Below are positions 15,932 through 24,150 of a stretch of 27,383 nt of DNA, piece by piece. The position numbers were made by a program, and so were the translations under genes. The DNA lies in the NCBI GenBank assembly GCA_002197545.1, contig NFUO01000591.1, positions 1 through 27,383 of the forward strand. The letters are read 5' to 3'. Origin of the DNA: Acidobacteria subdivision 2 bacterium RH1 MAG20 (GTDB lineage: Bacteria > Acidobacteriota > Terriglobia > Terriglobales > Acidobacteriaceae). How positions within the stretch are numbered: the first letter of the stretch is position 1; the number at the start of each line of letters is the position of its first letter. Under the pieces are notes generated by a model. That model had not been told where the DNA came from. It saw only the letters and a list, made by a program, of their open reading frames with translations, and searched no databases.

Positions 15932-16050
15932 GATAATAGCTCCAAGTTTACCATTTTGCTAAGGGGTTTGAGAGGTTTTTCTGAGGTTGCGTCTATGGTT
16001 CGCTCTTTGCGATCAATGAGATAGACGAAAAGAATGTCAAAACGGTTCAA

Positions 16051-17424
16051 TTATTCCGGTTTTAGGGTGGCTGAGGGCGACGATTGTACTCCGGATTTAA
16101 CCCAGTCCTCAAGCTGGCCCGTCTGGCGCAGAAGGTCGATCTGCGCTTGGGCTGCTTCGAATCTTGCGTTGAGGACAGCAAGAAACTTCTCGCGCTCTGC
16201 GATGCGGGAGTTCTGCTCGTCCTCGGGTGACATCTGCACCCCGGAGAGATTCCCACTGCCCGCCTTCAATTGAACGAGGAGAGCATCAAGCTGCTGCTGG
16301 GCGAGCTGCTGATCCAGGCTGGCGATCTCGGCGCGGGTAACGAGCTCGGCGGCGGCGTGGCGAGCGCGCAGTTGGCCGTCCAAGAACTGATCGCGGGCCA
16401 TGTCGGCTTCGTGTTGGGAGTGGGCTGCGTCGGCTGCGGCTTCGTGGGCCTTCGCTTTGTGGAGCATGTCGAAGAGGGGGAGGGTGATCTGAATGCCCAC
16501 GGCAGCGTTATTTGTCTGAAAGTTCAGGTAATAATTCTGGTAGTTGTTGTAACTTGCAAAATAACTGTATTGCGCCGCGAAAGAGATCTGAGGGCGCCAG
16601 AGGTAGCGAGCTTCGCCGAAGGCAATCTCCTGCTTAGCGCGGGCGTTGGCGTAGGCGGACTTGACGGCTGGGCTAGTGGTGAATGCGGTCGTAGTGAGTT
16701 CAGGCGAGGGCGCACTTAACGTGGGGACGCTGCTGCTCGATGTGCTGAGGCCCTGCGCGGGAAGGCCGATGAGGCGAGCCAGGCGCGCTTGATCACTGGC
16801 GGTCTCGTCATCAGCGCGAAGCAGGGAGAGTCGAATCTGGGCGGCGGAGAGCTTCGCGGTTGTTAGACCGATGGGGGTGTCCTGACCGGCGTCGAGTCGG
16901 TCCTGGACGATGCTAATCAGGCGGTCGGCATAACCCTGCTGCTCGCGGAGCGCGGCCTGCCGCTGGAGATCGCGGTCGAGCGCGAGGTAAGTGACGGCGG
17001 TGTCTTCGGTAACGGATTCCCGGACATCCTTGAGGGTGAGGGTTGCGGCTTCGATGGAGGCCCGGGCGGCGCGGATGTAGCCGCTCTGCGAATAGCTGAA
17101 GACCAGTGACTGTGAGGTGACGTTAAACAGAGAGGGTTGACCGAGAGGGAATCCATAAGAAGGAGGCCCCACACCTGCCCCGGCAACGATGTTGGGAATA
17201 TAGGCGTCGTGGAGCTCCCGAAGAGACGCACGAGCTTTGTCGACATCCGCCTGCGCCATCAGTACCTTGGGGTTGCTCTTCAGCGCGAGACCAACCGCAG
17301 TCGTGAAAGATATCTGCGCCATGGCCGGAAGGGCCGTAGCGGCCAATGCAGAACACGCAATAAAAAAGCGGAGAAGACGAGGCATACGTCCTGAGAGGTT
17401 CCTTCGAGATGGGCTGCACATCAT
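16051..17424 (-). CDS. TolC-family outer-membrane efflux protein
   Basis: A 457-residue TolC/OEP-family protein forming a trimeric outer-membrane channel with a long periplasmic coiled-coil barrel. It has a signal peptide ending near SALAATALPAMAQ, then ISFTTAVGLALKSNPKVLMAQADVDKA-like family sequence, two Gln/Ala-rich helical repeats, and strand segments around SFAAQYSYFASYNNYQNYYL. The start at 17424 has AAAGG 7 bases upstream; a later ATG at 17385 would also leave a signal peptide but has poor spacing. It is the last gene of a three-gene unit, 15 bases after the TPR gene. No pump is encoded with it. Confidence 0.88.
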   Translation of the reverse strand: MMCSPSRRNLSGRMPRLLRFFIACSALAATALPAMAQISFTTAVGLALKSNPKVLMAQADVDKARASLRELHDAYIPNIVAGAGVGPPSYGFPLGQPSLFNVTSQSLVFSYSQSGYIRAARASIEAATLTLKDVRESVTEDTAVTYLALDRDLQRQAALREQQGYADRLISIVQDRLDAGQDTPIGLTTAKLSAAQIRLSLLRADDETASDQARLARLIGLPAQGLSTSSSSVPTLSAPSPELTTTAFTTSPAVKSAYANARAKQEIAFGEARYLWRPQISFAAQYSYFASYNNYQNYYLNFQTNNAAVGIQITLPLFDMLHKAKAHEAAADAAHSQHEADMARDQFLDGQLRARHAAAELVTRAEIASLDQQLAQQQLDALLVQLKAGSGNLSGVQMSPEDEQNSRIAEREKFLAVLNARFEAAQAQIDLLRQTGQLEDWVKSGVQSSPSATLKPE

Positions 17425-17439
17425 GGTATCGCCTTTCTC

Positions 17440-18411
17440 TTATGATCCCTGCATCGCCTTGCGGGCGGGTACATAGTTTGAGGCCAGGCTGGTTGCGGCG
17501 GCATATTCCCGGTGTGCTCCAGTGACGTCGCCCTGGTGCGCGAGGAGATCGCCGAGCTGGACGCGGACCTTGAATGCAGGTGCATCGTCAGACTTTGCGG
17601 AGGAGGAGAGATACTCGCGCAGCAGGCTTTCGGCAAGTTCAGGAGAGCGGTTCATCGCTGTCAGAATACTTGCTGCATCGACAAGGGCAGCATCTTTTCT
17701 GCGGTCGGCGGCGATTCCTGTTTGTAGCGCCTCAACTGCCTTGTCGGGCTGGTTCTGCTGCTGGTAGAACTGGCCGAGGTCGATATAGGCTGCTGGTGTT
17801 CGGCCTGCGAGTACAGCTTTTTTGAACTCAGATTCAGCCGTTGCAGTGTCCTTGTTCTGGCTGGCAATCAATGCCAGGAGGCGGTGGGCTTGCGATGCGT
17901 AGCGGGGTTGCATGCGGCTGGCCAGAGCGCGCGCCTTGCCGAGACCGCCGCCTACGATGGCTGGCGCATAGACATAGAACTGGCCGAGGTCGCTCATCGC
18001 CTGGATATTTTGCGGGTCGAGCTGGACTGCGTGCTCAAAGGCCGACCGCACTTTGCGGGCAAGCGAAAAGGCGACCAGCGGATTGGCGTTAGAGGCTTTC
18101 ATCCCGTAGGCGCGTCCTAGCCACATCTGGGTGGTGCTGTTGGAGGGGTCGCTGGAGGTAGAGAGTTCGCATTCCCGGATGGCTTCGTCCGCCATCTCCT
18201 GAGCGTAGTAGACGCGGCAAAGAAGCTGGTGGGCCTGCGCGTTGCCGGGTTGTGCCGTGAGCGTCTGCTGCAATGCCGTTTGTGCCTCATCGACCCGGCC
18301 TTGTTGCAGCAGGGAGTTGGCCTGGGTGACGTCCGCGAACAGACGGACGCCGGAGAGGAGAACAAAAACGAGAGCGATGTGGATGCTGGGCAGGTTTGCC
18401 TTAAAGACCAT
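17440..18411 (-). CDS. Secreted tetratricopeptide-repeat protein
   Basis: A 323-residue protein with an N-terminal signal peptide (hydrophobic IHIALVFVLLSGVRLFA) and about six or seven TPR-type helix pairs, for example QANSLLQQGRVDEAQTALQQ, AAYIDLGQFYQQQ and the final HQGDVTGAHREYAAA. TPR domains hold protein partners; no catalytic motif is present. It should be periplasmic. Its ATG is 2 bases after the adaptor stop, and the TolC-family gene follows after 15 bases, so all three should be co-expressed. A role in assembling or regulating the export complex is my inference from position only. Confidence 0.82.
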   Translation of the reverse strand: MVFKANLPSIHIALVFVLLSGVRLFADVTQANSLLQQGRVDEAQTALQQTLTAQPGNAQAHQLLCRVYYAQEMADEAIRECELSTSSDPSNSTTQMWLGRAYGMKASNANPLVAFSLARKVRSAFEHAVQLDPQNIQAMSDLGQFYVYAPAIVGGGLGKARALASRMQPRYASQAHRLLALIASQNKDTATAESEFKKAVLAGRTPAAYIDLGQFYQQQNQPDKAVEALQTGIAADRRKDAALVDAASILTAMNRSPELAESLLREYLSSSAKSDDAPAFKVRVQLGDLLAHQGDVTGAHREYAAATSLASNYVPARKAMQGS

Positions 18412-18413
18412 GT

Positions 18414-19658
18414 CTATTCGACTACTTTGACCGGAAGTCCGTTCGAGAGATCGCGGTTGCTGTTGATTGCGCTGAGGGCAACGGTGTCCTTCTCAGTGAG
18501 TCCGCCGGTGATCTCTGCTCGCGTGAGATTGATCACGCCTGCCGTGACCGGAGTGACGACAAGCTTGTTATTGACGACGCGATAGACGAAGTCGCGTGCG
18601 CCCTCGATATGCAGCGCCTCGCGGGGGATGCTCAGAACGTTGAACCGCTGCTGCGTCGTCACCGTAACCGTAACATTCGTGTTCGGGAGCAGGTCCCCTT
18701 TCGCATCGTCGACTGCGATGTTGCATTCACCGACGCTGCGGGTGCCATAAGCGGTTACGCTTGTCGGTACGCGGCTGACGTGCCCGTGCCAGACGCGGTT
18801 GGGCTTTGCCTCCCATTCAATCTTGACTGCCTGGCCTACTGCCAGATTGCCAATCTCCGGCTCGTCAAAATAGGCGTGGATCTCAACTTTATTGAGATCC
18901 GCCACGCCCACCAGGTCTTGTCCGGCCTGCACAAAATCATATTGTGAGACAGGGATCGAATAGACCGTTCCTGTCAGGGGAGTGCGGATGTTTGCGCCGG
19001 CATATCCCTGCTGTGCTGCGGCCACGCCGGCCCGAGCGTCGGCGAGTTGCGCCTGAGCGCGTGTCTTGTCAGGCCCGCTGTAACGCTGCATACTCCGCAT
19101 CTGGACGTTTTGCGCGGCATTATTGGCCGACTGTAGCCGTTGCTCCGCGGAGGCGACTTCGCTGGCGGAGGCGGCCCCCCTTTGTTGAAGCTGCTTCAAG
19201 GCAGCGAGGTCCTTCGTTGCTTGCTGCTGCTGGGCCTTGTATCGGCTCAGATCGCCTTCCAGTGTGATGCGTTCCTCCTGAGAACCGCCTTGCTGCAGAT
19301 CGTGCAGACTGGCCTGGGCTGTGCGAAGCGCGGCATTAGCTGTGGCAAGCTTTGCGACCGCATCGGAATCGTTCAAAGTGAGGAGAAGACTGCCAGCTTT
19401 CACCTTTTGTCCCAGCTTTACGTAGATCCGCGAAATCACCCCGGGAGTCAAGGCGTGGGCGCGAAAATCGTCTATCGGCTCGACCTTGCCATTGGTTGGA
19501 ACGGACTTGACCAGATTTTGATGGGTGACTGCTTCCGCGCTAATTTCAACTACGTCGCGGGTAAAGGAGCGAACGACAAGCAGTACAAGAACAAGGACGC
19601 CGAGAACGACGCCCCCTAGCATAATTGGATTCAGGCGTCTTGTGTCGGTTGTCGGCAT
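18414..19658 (-). CDS. HlyD/RND-type periplasmic adaptor (membrane fusion) protein
   Basis: A 414-residue membrane fusion protein. An N-terminal transmembrane helix (about residues 13-30) is followed by the biotinyl-lipoyl-like half motif (VPTNGKVEPIDDFRAHALTP and GVISRIYVKLGQKVKAGSLL), a long coiled-coil hairpin rich in Ala and Gln, the returning lipoyl half (ANIRTPLTGTVYSIPVSQYD) and beta-barrel domains. Such adaptors link an inner-membrane pump (MacB-type ABC or RND) to TolC. It is the first gene of the unit. No clear Shine-Dalgarno lies before ATG 19658. No MacB-type permease or RND pump gene is adjacent, which is unusual for a MacA-like adaptor. Confidence 0.88.
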   Translation of the reverse strand: MPTTDTRRLNPIMLGGVVLGVLVLVLLVVRSFTRDVVEISAEAVTHQNLVKSVPTNGKVEPIDDFRAHALTPGVISRIYVKLGQKVKAGSLLLTLNDSDAVAKLATANAALRTAQASLHDLQQGGSQEERITLEGDLSRYKAQQQQATKDLAALKQLQQRGAASASEVASAEQRLQSANNAAQNVQMRSMQRYSGPDKTRAQAQLADARAGVAAAQQGYAGANIRTPLTGTVYSIPVSQYDFVQAGQDLVGVADLNKVEIHAYFDEPEIGNLAVGQAVKIEWEAKPNRVWHGHVSRVPTSVTAYGTRSVGECNIAVDDAKGDLLPNTNVTVTVTTQQRFNVLSIPREALHIEGARDFVYRVVNNKLVVTPVTAGVINLTRAEITGGLTEKDTVALSAINSNRDLSNGLPVKVVE

Positions 19659-19750
19659 GAATGGATTTCAGTATATAAGACGCTACTGCACTAAAAACGA
19701 AGCAGATTTTTTTGTGGAGCGGTACAGGTGCACAATTGGGTGCGAGTGGT

Positions 19751-21574
19751 TCAGGCTAGCTTAAGGTCGAGTAATTCAAGCTCGAGTCCCGGAAATTGCG
19801 GGCTAGTCTTCGCCTTCAAACGATAGGCAATATCTATGACCGATCCTCTCCGCAGGCCCATCTCCTCGCAGCGTACCGGCCAGCCCGTTCCACGGCTCCA
19901 TCCCAATGCGCTAAAGCGTGCAGGCTTGCCCTCCTGATGGAGCTGCAGGCAAACATGCTTTTCTTTGATCAGCCGGACGTCGGACAGAAGCGTTACTTTA
20001 CAGGTTACAAATATGGGCTCTCGATTGCCGATCCCAAATGGGCCGCACCGGGTAAGCCACTCGAAGAACTCCGGCGTCAGGTCGCTCAGTAAAACTTCGG
20101 CATCGCACTCCAGCGGCGTGGCGAGCATGGCTCCATGCAATAGTGGGGTTCCATAGCGCTGCATTCGGGTCCGCAAGATCTCGACGCGTTCCGTTGGCAG
20201 AGAAAATCCCACTGCGTGGGCGTGGCCGCCGAACCGGGTAAACAGCCCGTCTCCATCCGCGTGAACTGCGGTCAACGCATCCAGCAAATGAAAGCCGGCG
20301 ATCGAGCGTCCCGACCCGTGCGCATGGCCATCTTCGTGGGTCAGCACAAGGGCGGGCCGTCCAGTCCTGTCGACCACTCGCGATGCCAGGATTCCGAGCA
20401 CTCCGCGATGCCACTCCGGGTCATCGAGCACAATGCACTCGGCCGGAAACTCTTCGTTTGTGTCGCGTAGCGAAGCGAGCTGAGCCTCGATTGCTTCAAG
20501 CGCCTTGGCCTCTGTAGCCCGGCGATCGTCATTGAGCCGGTTCAGCTTTTCGGCCAGTTCAAAGGCGCGTTCCGCGTTACGGGTCAAAAAGAGTTCGACG
20601 ACATCGCTTGCAATATCCATTCGCCCTGCGGCGTTGATGCGAGGCGCAAGCCGAAAGCCTACCTCTGTGGCTGTGGGGGACCGGTTCGGCGGTATCTGCG
20701 CCACCTGCATGAGTGCTCGCAGACCGGGTTGCACTGGATTACGAAGCTCTCGCAAGCCAAGGGATGCAATGATCCGATTTTCGCCTTCAAGCGGCACCGA
20801 ATCCGCAATGGTGGCAATGGCAACCAGCTTCAGAAAAGAGGGAATCAGGCCACGCCGCAGCTTTGCGCGCTCTTCCTCGGTCTCGGCGGCAGCGGAGAGG
20901 ATAGCGTGTGCAAGTTTGAAGGCTACCCCCGCTCCGCAAAGCGATTTGAAAGGATAACCGCACCCTTCCTGTGCCGGATTGACCACAGCGATGGCTTCGG
21001 GAACGCCAACGATATCATCGGGAAGGTGATGGTCGGTGACGATCAGATCGAGGCCGAGTGCCTTTGCCTCTGTTGCCGCCGCAAAGGCTCGAATCCCGGT
21101 ATCGACGCTGATGACCAGCCGAACGCCAGATGCTGCCGCCAGTCCCAGCACGCTGGTCTGCATCCCATACCCTTCGCGTAGCCTGTGCGGAACATGGTAG
21201 GTCACAATTGCCGGACGGTCCTTCGTAGCGATCCGTTCGATGGCCGTCTTGAGCAGCACCGTTGCAGTGGTCCCATCCACGTCGTAGTCGCCGTAGATAA
21301 GAATTGGCTCCCCAGCCTTTACTGCCTGCTGGATTCGCCCGACGGCAGCCGGCATCCCCAGCATCAACATGGGATCGTGCAGGTCATCCAGAGAGGGATT
21401 GAAGAATGTTTTCGCCGCGTCCGCATCGACGATGCCGCGCGATAGAAGTAAGGCTGCAATGGCATTCGGGCACCCTGCCTCAATCGCCAGCCGCGACACC
21501 GCTTCGGCATCAACCGTATTGGTTGCCCATTGCTGTTGCAGCCCAGCGCGTAACCCAATCTGGGCGGAGGTCAT
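19751..21574 (-). CDS. recJ: Single-stranded-DNA-specific exonuclease RecJ
   Basis: A 607-residue RecJ, a 5'-3' single-strand exonuclease used in recombination and in mismatch and base-excision repair. DHH-family metal motifs are DYDVDG at 96-101, SVDTG around 156-160 and DHHLPDD at 181-187. The C-terminal DHHA1 region includes GSGRSIAGFHLLDAL and FTRFGGHAHAVGFSLP, followed by an OB-fold part. The length and domain order are normal. ATG 21574 lies 5 bases after the stop of the upstream gene, so the two probably share a transcript. A 92-base gap separates its stop from the HlyD-type gene. Confidence 0.95.
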   Translation of the reverse strand: MTSAQIGLRAGLQQQWATNTVDAEAVSRLAIEAGCPNAIAALLLSRGIVDADAAKTFFNPSLDDLHDPMLMLGMPAAVGRIQQAVKAGEPILIYGDYDVDGTTATVLLKTAIERIATKDRPAIVTYHVPHRLREGYGMQTSVLGLAAASGVRLVISVDTGIRAFAAATEAKALGLDLIVTDHHLPDDIVGVPEAIAVVNPAQEGCGYPFKSLCGAGVAFKLAHAILSAAAETEEERAKLRRGLIPSFLKLVAIATIADSVPLEGENRIIASLGLRELRNPVQPGLRALMQVAQIPPNRSPTATEVGFRLAPRINAAGRMDIASDVVELFLTRNAERAFELAEKLNRLNDDRRATEAKALEAIEAQLASLRDTNEEFPAECIVLDDPEWHRGVLGILASRVVDRTGRPALVLTHEDGHAHGSGRSIAGFHLLDALTAVHADGDGLFTRFGGHAHAVGFSLPTERVEILRTRMQRYGTPLLHGAMLATPLECDAEVLLSDLTPEFFEWLTRCGPFGIGNREPIFVTCKVTLLSDVRLIKEKHVCLQLHQEGKPARFSALGWSRGTGWPVRCEEMGLRRGSVIDIAYRLKAKTSPQFPGLELELLDLKLA

Positions 21575-21579
21575 TTTGT

Positions 21580-22053
21580 CTACTCGTCGCTCTCGCGGTC
21601 ATCCAGCACGATGCCGCCAAGCTCGGACACAGTCTCAAGCAAATCCTGAAAACGGTCATACCAGTCCGTAGCCACTTCAAAGACGAACATCACGCCCTGA
21701 TGCGCGAACCCGAGTTGCAGGTAGCCGATCTTGCCGACGTAGTTGACCAGGTATTCGGCATCGTCAAGTTCGGAAGCCTCATCATCCGGAAATGTCTGGT
21801 CGCGAATCTGTTCGAGCAGAATCGCAATGTCCGACTTCTCCAGCACCACCTCGCTCATGGTCACGAAAGGCGCACCCGCCGCCTTTGCGTGTTCGACAAA
21901 GTCCTTCCAGCCGTCCGGATTTTCTTCTTCGAACAGAACGGTAGGAACGTCCTCTGTGACATAACCGTTCAGCCGGCGCATACCGTGCCCAGCGATGAAC
22001 GCTATCATGTCGTCTTTAAGCGAGATAAGATTGTCAGGTTGCATCGATCTCAT
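21580..22053 (-). CDS. Acidic conserved-looking protein co-transcribed with recJ (unknown)
   Basis: A 157-residue soluble acidic protein with no signal or membrane segment. It has alternating predicted helices and strands (for example SDIAILLEQIRDQTF and VGKIGYLQLGFAHQGVMFVFE) and a very acidic C-terminus (DDRESDE). I do not recognise a family. It lies 5 bases upstream of recJ, and opposite the ferredoxin gene across a 67-base gap. Two starts are possible, 22053 or the ATG three codons later, and neither has a strong Shine-Dalgarno. Codon pattern and spacing support a real gene; function is unknown. Confidence 0.72.
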   Translation of the reverse strand: MRSMQPDNLISLKDDMIAFIAGHGMRRLNGYVTEDVPTVLFEEENPDGWKDFVEHAKAAGAPFVTMSEVVLEKSDIAILLEQIRDQTFPDDEASELDDAEYLVNYVGKIGYLQLGFAHQGVMFVFEVATDWYDRFQDLLETVSELGGIVLDDRESDE

Positions 22054-22120
22054 ATTGTCTCAGAAAGCTACGCGGGTCGCACATCCACGTTGCAAAGAGG
22101 CAGAGAAGGAAACCCCGCCA

Positions 22121-22486
22121 GTGCCGGAATTTGAGCGTCACCTCTTTATCTGCACCAACGAGCGCGACGAAGACGTATCGCGGCCGAGCTGTCTTCCAAA
22201 GGGAAGCAAGAAGATCAAATCCGCTTTCAAGGATGCCATCAAAGCCGCAGGGCTCAAGCACCTCGTCCGCGCCAATGAGTCCGGCTGCCTCGATCAGTGT
22301 GAGCATGGGCCAACCGTCGTGGTCTATCCCGAGGCCGTCTGGTACGGCTTTGTCCGGCTCGAAGATGTGGATGAAATCGTTACTGAGCATCTCATCCATG
22401 GCAGGCCTGTCGAGCGGCTGCGGCTTCCCGGAACCTGCCTCAATACCGAGTCTTGCCCGCACAAGCCTGCTCCAAAACACAAGTAA
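22121..22486 (+). CDS. Thioredoxin-like [2Fe-2S] ferredoxin
   Basis: I start this gene at GTG 22121 (121 residues) because AAGGA lies 10 bases upstream and the family N-terminus (RHLFICTNER) follows directly; the longer frame from 21995 would run back over the divergent gene. The four cluster cysteines are C11, C24, C56 and C60, giving C-x12-C-x31-C-x3-C, the pattern of thioredoxin-fold [2Fe-2S] ferredoxins. The block GCLDQCEHGPTVVVYPEAVWYG is characteristic. It should carry single electrons in the cytoplasm; the partner is unknown. Two further cysteines lie in the C-terminal tail (GTCLNTESC). It is followed by the DUF507 genes on the same strand. Confidence 0.88.
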   Translation: MPEFERHLFICTNERDEDVSRPSCLPKGSKKIKSAFKDAIKAAGLKHLVRANESGCLDQCEHGPTVVVYPEAVWYGFVRLEDVDEIVTEHLIHGRPVERLRLPGTCLNTESCPHKPAPKHK

Positions 22487-22546
22487 TTCGCCGATACAAG
22501 CCGGCCACAAGTGATAGACACACATGATATATTCGAGTTAAAGTCA

Positions 22547-22825
22547 ATGATTTTTTCTAAAGATTACGTTGGATATCTGGCGCGCCAGACCCTCAAGCAC
22601 CTCGTCGCCGAGAAGATGATCGAAACCGCCAAGCCTGCCGTCCTTGAGGAGCGGGTCACGGCTGCCATGATCGAAGAACTGGCCCTCGAAGACCGCATCA
22701 ACGACGAAGTTCGCGTCATCCTCGAAGCCTTCCAGGACGATATGCTCAAGACCGGAGCCAGCTACCCCGAGATGTTCAAAAAAGTGAAGAACGAACTGGC
22801 CCGCAAGTACAAGGCGGTGCTGTGA
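22547..22825 (+). CDS. DUF507 family protein, first copy
   Basis: A 92-residue protein with the DUF507 family N-terminus (MIFSKDYVGYLARQTLKHL). I prefer ATG 22547 over the in-frame GTG 22511 because family members start at this point, although the Shine-Dalgarno is weak. It is mostly helical and charged, with no membrane segment. The function of DUF507 is not known. It overlaps the second DUF507 gene by 4 bases (GTGA) and lies 60 bases after the ferredoxin gene. Confidence 0.85.
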   Translation: MIFSKDYVGYLARQTLKHLVAEKMIETAKPAVLEERVTAAMIEELALEDRINDEVRVILEAFQDDMLKTGASYPEMFKKVKNELARKYKAVL

Positions 22826-23097
22826 GAATCTCTCGCGACAAGCTCAACAAGCTCGCCCACACGGTTGCCGATACCCTTGCCGAGATCCCCGAGTGCGACT
22901 TTCTCGAAGACCGCAACACCATCCGGCAGGAGGCCCGCAAGGCCCTCGAAAAGCTTCTCCTTGAAGAGACGAAGATCGACGCCGCCGCCCGCCAGAAGAT
23001 CGCCTCGCAGCGCAAGATCATCATGGAAGGCTCGCAGGAGTGGGACATCCTCTACCGCAAGTACTACAACGACGAAGTCAAAAAGCTCGGCCTGTAG
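22822..23097 (+). CDS. DUF507 family protein, second copy
   Basis: A 91-residue helical protein (MRISRDKLNKLAHTVADTL near the start; SQEWDILYRKYYNDEVKKLGL at the end), related in layout to the preceding gene and assigned to the same DUF507 family. GTG 22822 overlaps the previous stop, so the pair is coupled and may form a heterodimer. The function is unknown. T-rich DNA with a 13-bp direct repeat follows. Confidence 0.82.
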   Translation: MRISRDKLNKLAHTVADTLAEIPECDFLEDRNTIRQEARKALEKLLLEETKIDAAARQKIASQRKIIMEGSQEWDILYRKYYNDEVKKLGL

Positions 23098-23112
23098 TTT
23101 TGTTGGTGTCCG

Positions 23113-23143
23113 TTCTTTTGTTTGTACCTCTTCTTTTGTTTGT
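23113..23143. repeat. 13-bp direct repeat after the DUF507 genes
   Basis: TTCTTTTGTTTGT occurs at 23113-23125 and again at 23131-23143, an 18-base period. The T-richness on + could help end transcription, but there is no hairpin. It may also be a slippage-prone tract. Confidence 0.6.
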
Positions 23144-23208
23144 CATCCCGTAGGGATCTGCGGTTGCCGTTGTTTTCGCCGGTCATTCTGAGCGTAGCGA
23201 AGAACCCC
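23142..23208. repeat. REP-like intergenic elements
   Basis: Two segments look like short dispersed repeats: one around ATCCCGTAGGGAT (23142-23163, small palindrome) and one starting GTCATTCTGAGCGTAGCG (23182-23208). From memory, similar strings recur between genes in acidobacterial and some other genomes; I cannot count copies here. Confidence 0.5.
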
Positions 23209-23261
23209 CGCATTCCGTTTTTGCAGTTGCTTGTTCTCCCCAAAAAACGCCCCCAAATTCT

Positions 23262-23269
23262 GATATACT
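23262..23269 (+). promoter_or_regulatory. Extended -10 promoter for the tRNA-Glu genes
   Basis: TGATATACT at 23261-23269 fits an extended -10 element (TGn plus TATACT). No good -35 box is seen 17 bases upstream. Transcription would start near 23276, about 27 bases before the first tRNA. Confidence 0.45.
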
Positions 23270-23302
23270 CAACCCATCGCAGTAGAGAACTTCCTTCCTT
23301 CT

Positions 23303-23379
<77 letters not shown>

Positions 23380-23457
23380 AATCTGTTTCCTTCCGAATGT
23401 CTTTCGCTTAGAAGCCGCGAGCGGGATATAGTCGAAGCAGCGGAACATTCTGTGTAC

Positions 23458-23534
23458 GGCGCCATGGTGTAACTGGTTAACACGCGGCCCTTTCAAGGCT
23501 GAGAGTACGGGTTCGATCCCCGTTGGCGCTACCA
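23458..23534 (+). tRNA. tRNA-Glu (anticodon TTC)
   Basis: A complete 77-base tRNA. The acceptor GGCGCCA pairs with TGGCGCT (first pair G-U), discriminator A, encoded CCA. The anticodon loop is CTTTCAA (TTC), and the T arm is ACGGG-TTCGATC-CCCGT. The D arm is identical to that of the upstream tRNA-Glu. It reads GAA and probably GAG. Confidence 0.92.
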
Positions 23535-23591
23535 AACTCCAAATTCAGTTAAAATTCTGCATTAGGATATTCAGGTCTCAAAGGAGAGATT

Positions 23592-24107
23592 ATGGATCTT
23601 CCGGTCTCAGCTTGGGTGGGTTTAGTGGTTGGGATTGCCGTTATTTCAGCCTTGTTTTTAATTGAATGGAATATTGAACGTAAAGCTCCGTATGTCACGC
23701 TAACTCCCTTTGAGGTGTTCAGAGATCCTAAAGATCCTTCTAAACTTATTGGTACTGGGCAAAGAGTGGATTTTGATCCTCGTCAGGGGCACTATATGAA
23801 ACTCGCGGAGGTGCTAATAACGCTTGCAGCAGCGTCTTTAGTTTTTATCCCTTCACATCTCCCCGGTCTACCAAGAATAGGTTTTTCAATGGTTCTGTTG
23901 GGGACAAGTGTCCTATATGCCCTGATGTTTATGGCTACTCTGACCTACTTTTATGAAATGTTCTTATTCAATCCAATATCATTCACTGCCTGGAAATCAT
24001 CCCTGATGTTCTCGTCAGGATTTGCTGCCTTGATCTGCTTCGCTCTTGCTTACGGCTGGCTATCGCTGGAACTAGCAATTGCCCTAAAAGTAGGAATGGT
24101 GAGATAA
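23592..24107 (+). CDS. Unknown four-helix membrane protein
   Basis: A 171-residue protein with hydrophobic segments at about residues 7-25, 72-87, 96-123 and 134-156, and a soluble loop at about 27-70 containing EVFRDPKDPSKLIGTGQRVDF. A strong AAAGGAGA lies just before the ATG. I do not recognise a family. Its base composition is visibly more A/T-rich than its neighbours, and it lies directly after a tRNA gene, which together raise the possibility of acquisition by transfer. No repeat of the tRNA 3' end is found beyond it, so a tRNA-integrated element is not supported. Confidence 0.78.
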   Translation: MDLPVSAWVGLVVGIAVISALFLIEWNIERKAPYVTLTPFEVFRDPKDPSKLIGTGQRVDFDPRQGHYMKLAEVLITLAAASLVFIPSHLPGLPRIGFSMVLLGTSVLYALMFMATLTYFYEMFLFNPISFTAWKSSLMFSSGFAALICFALAYGWLSLELAIALKVGMVR

Positions 24108-24150
24108 AGTGGGGGCCTTTGGGAAACTTGAGGCCAGCTATACTGTCTAA

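Noticed and set aside
15251..16024. 257-residue frame on + opposite the 5' half of hpnJ
   Set aside because: Antisense shadow with no domain.
23512..24150. Integration of an element into tRNA-Glu(TTC)
   Set aside because: No second copy of the tRNA 3' end and no integrase lie downstream.
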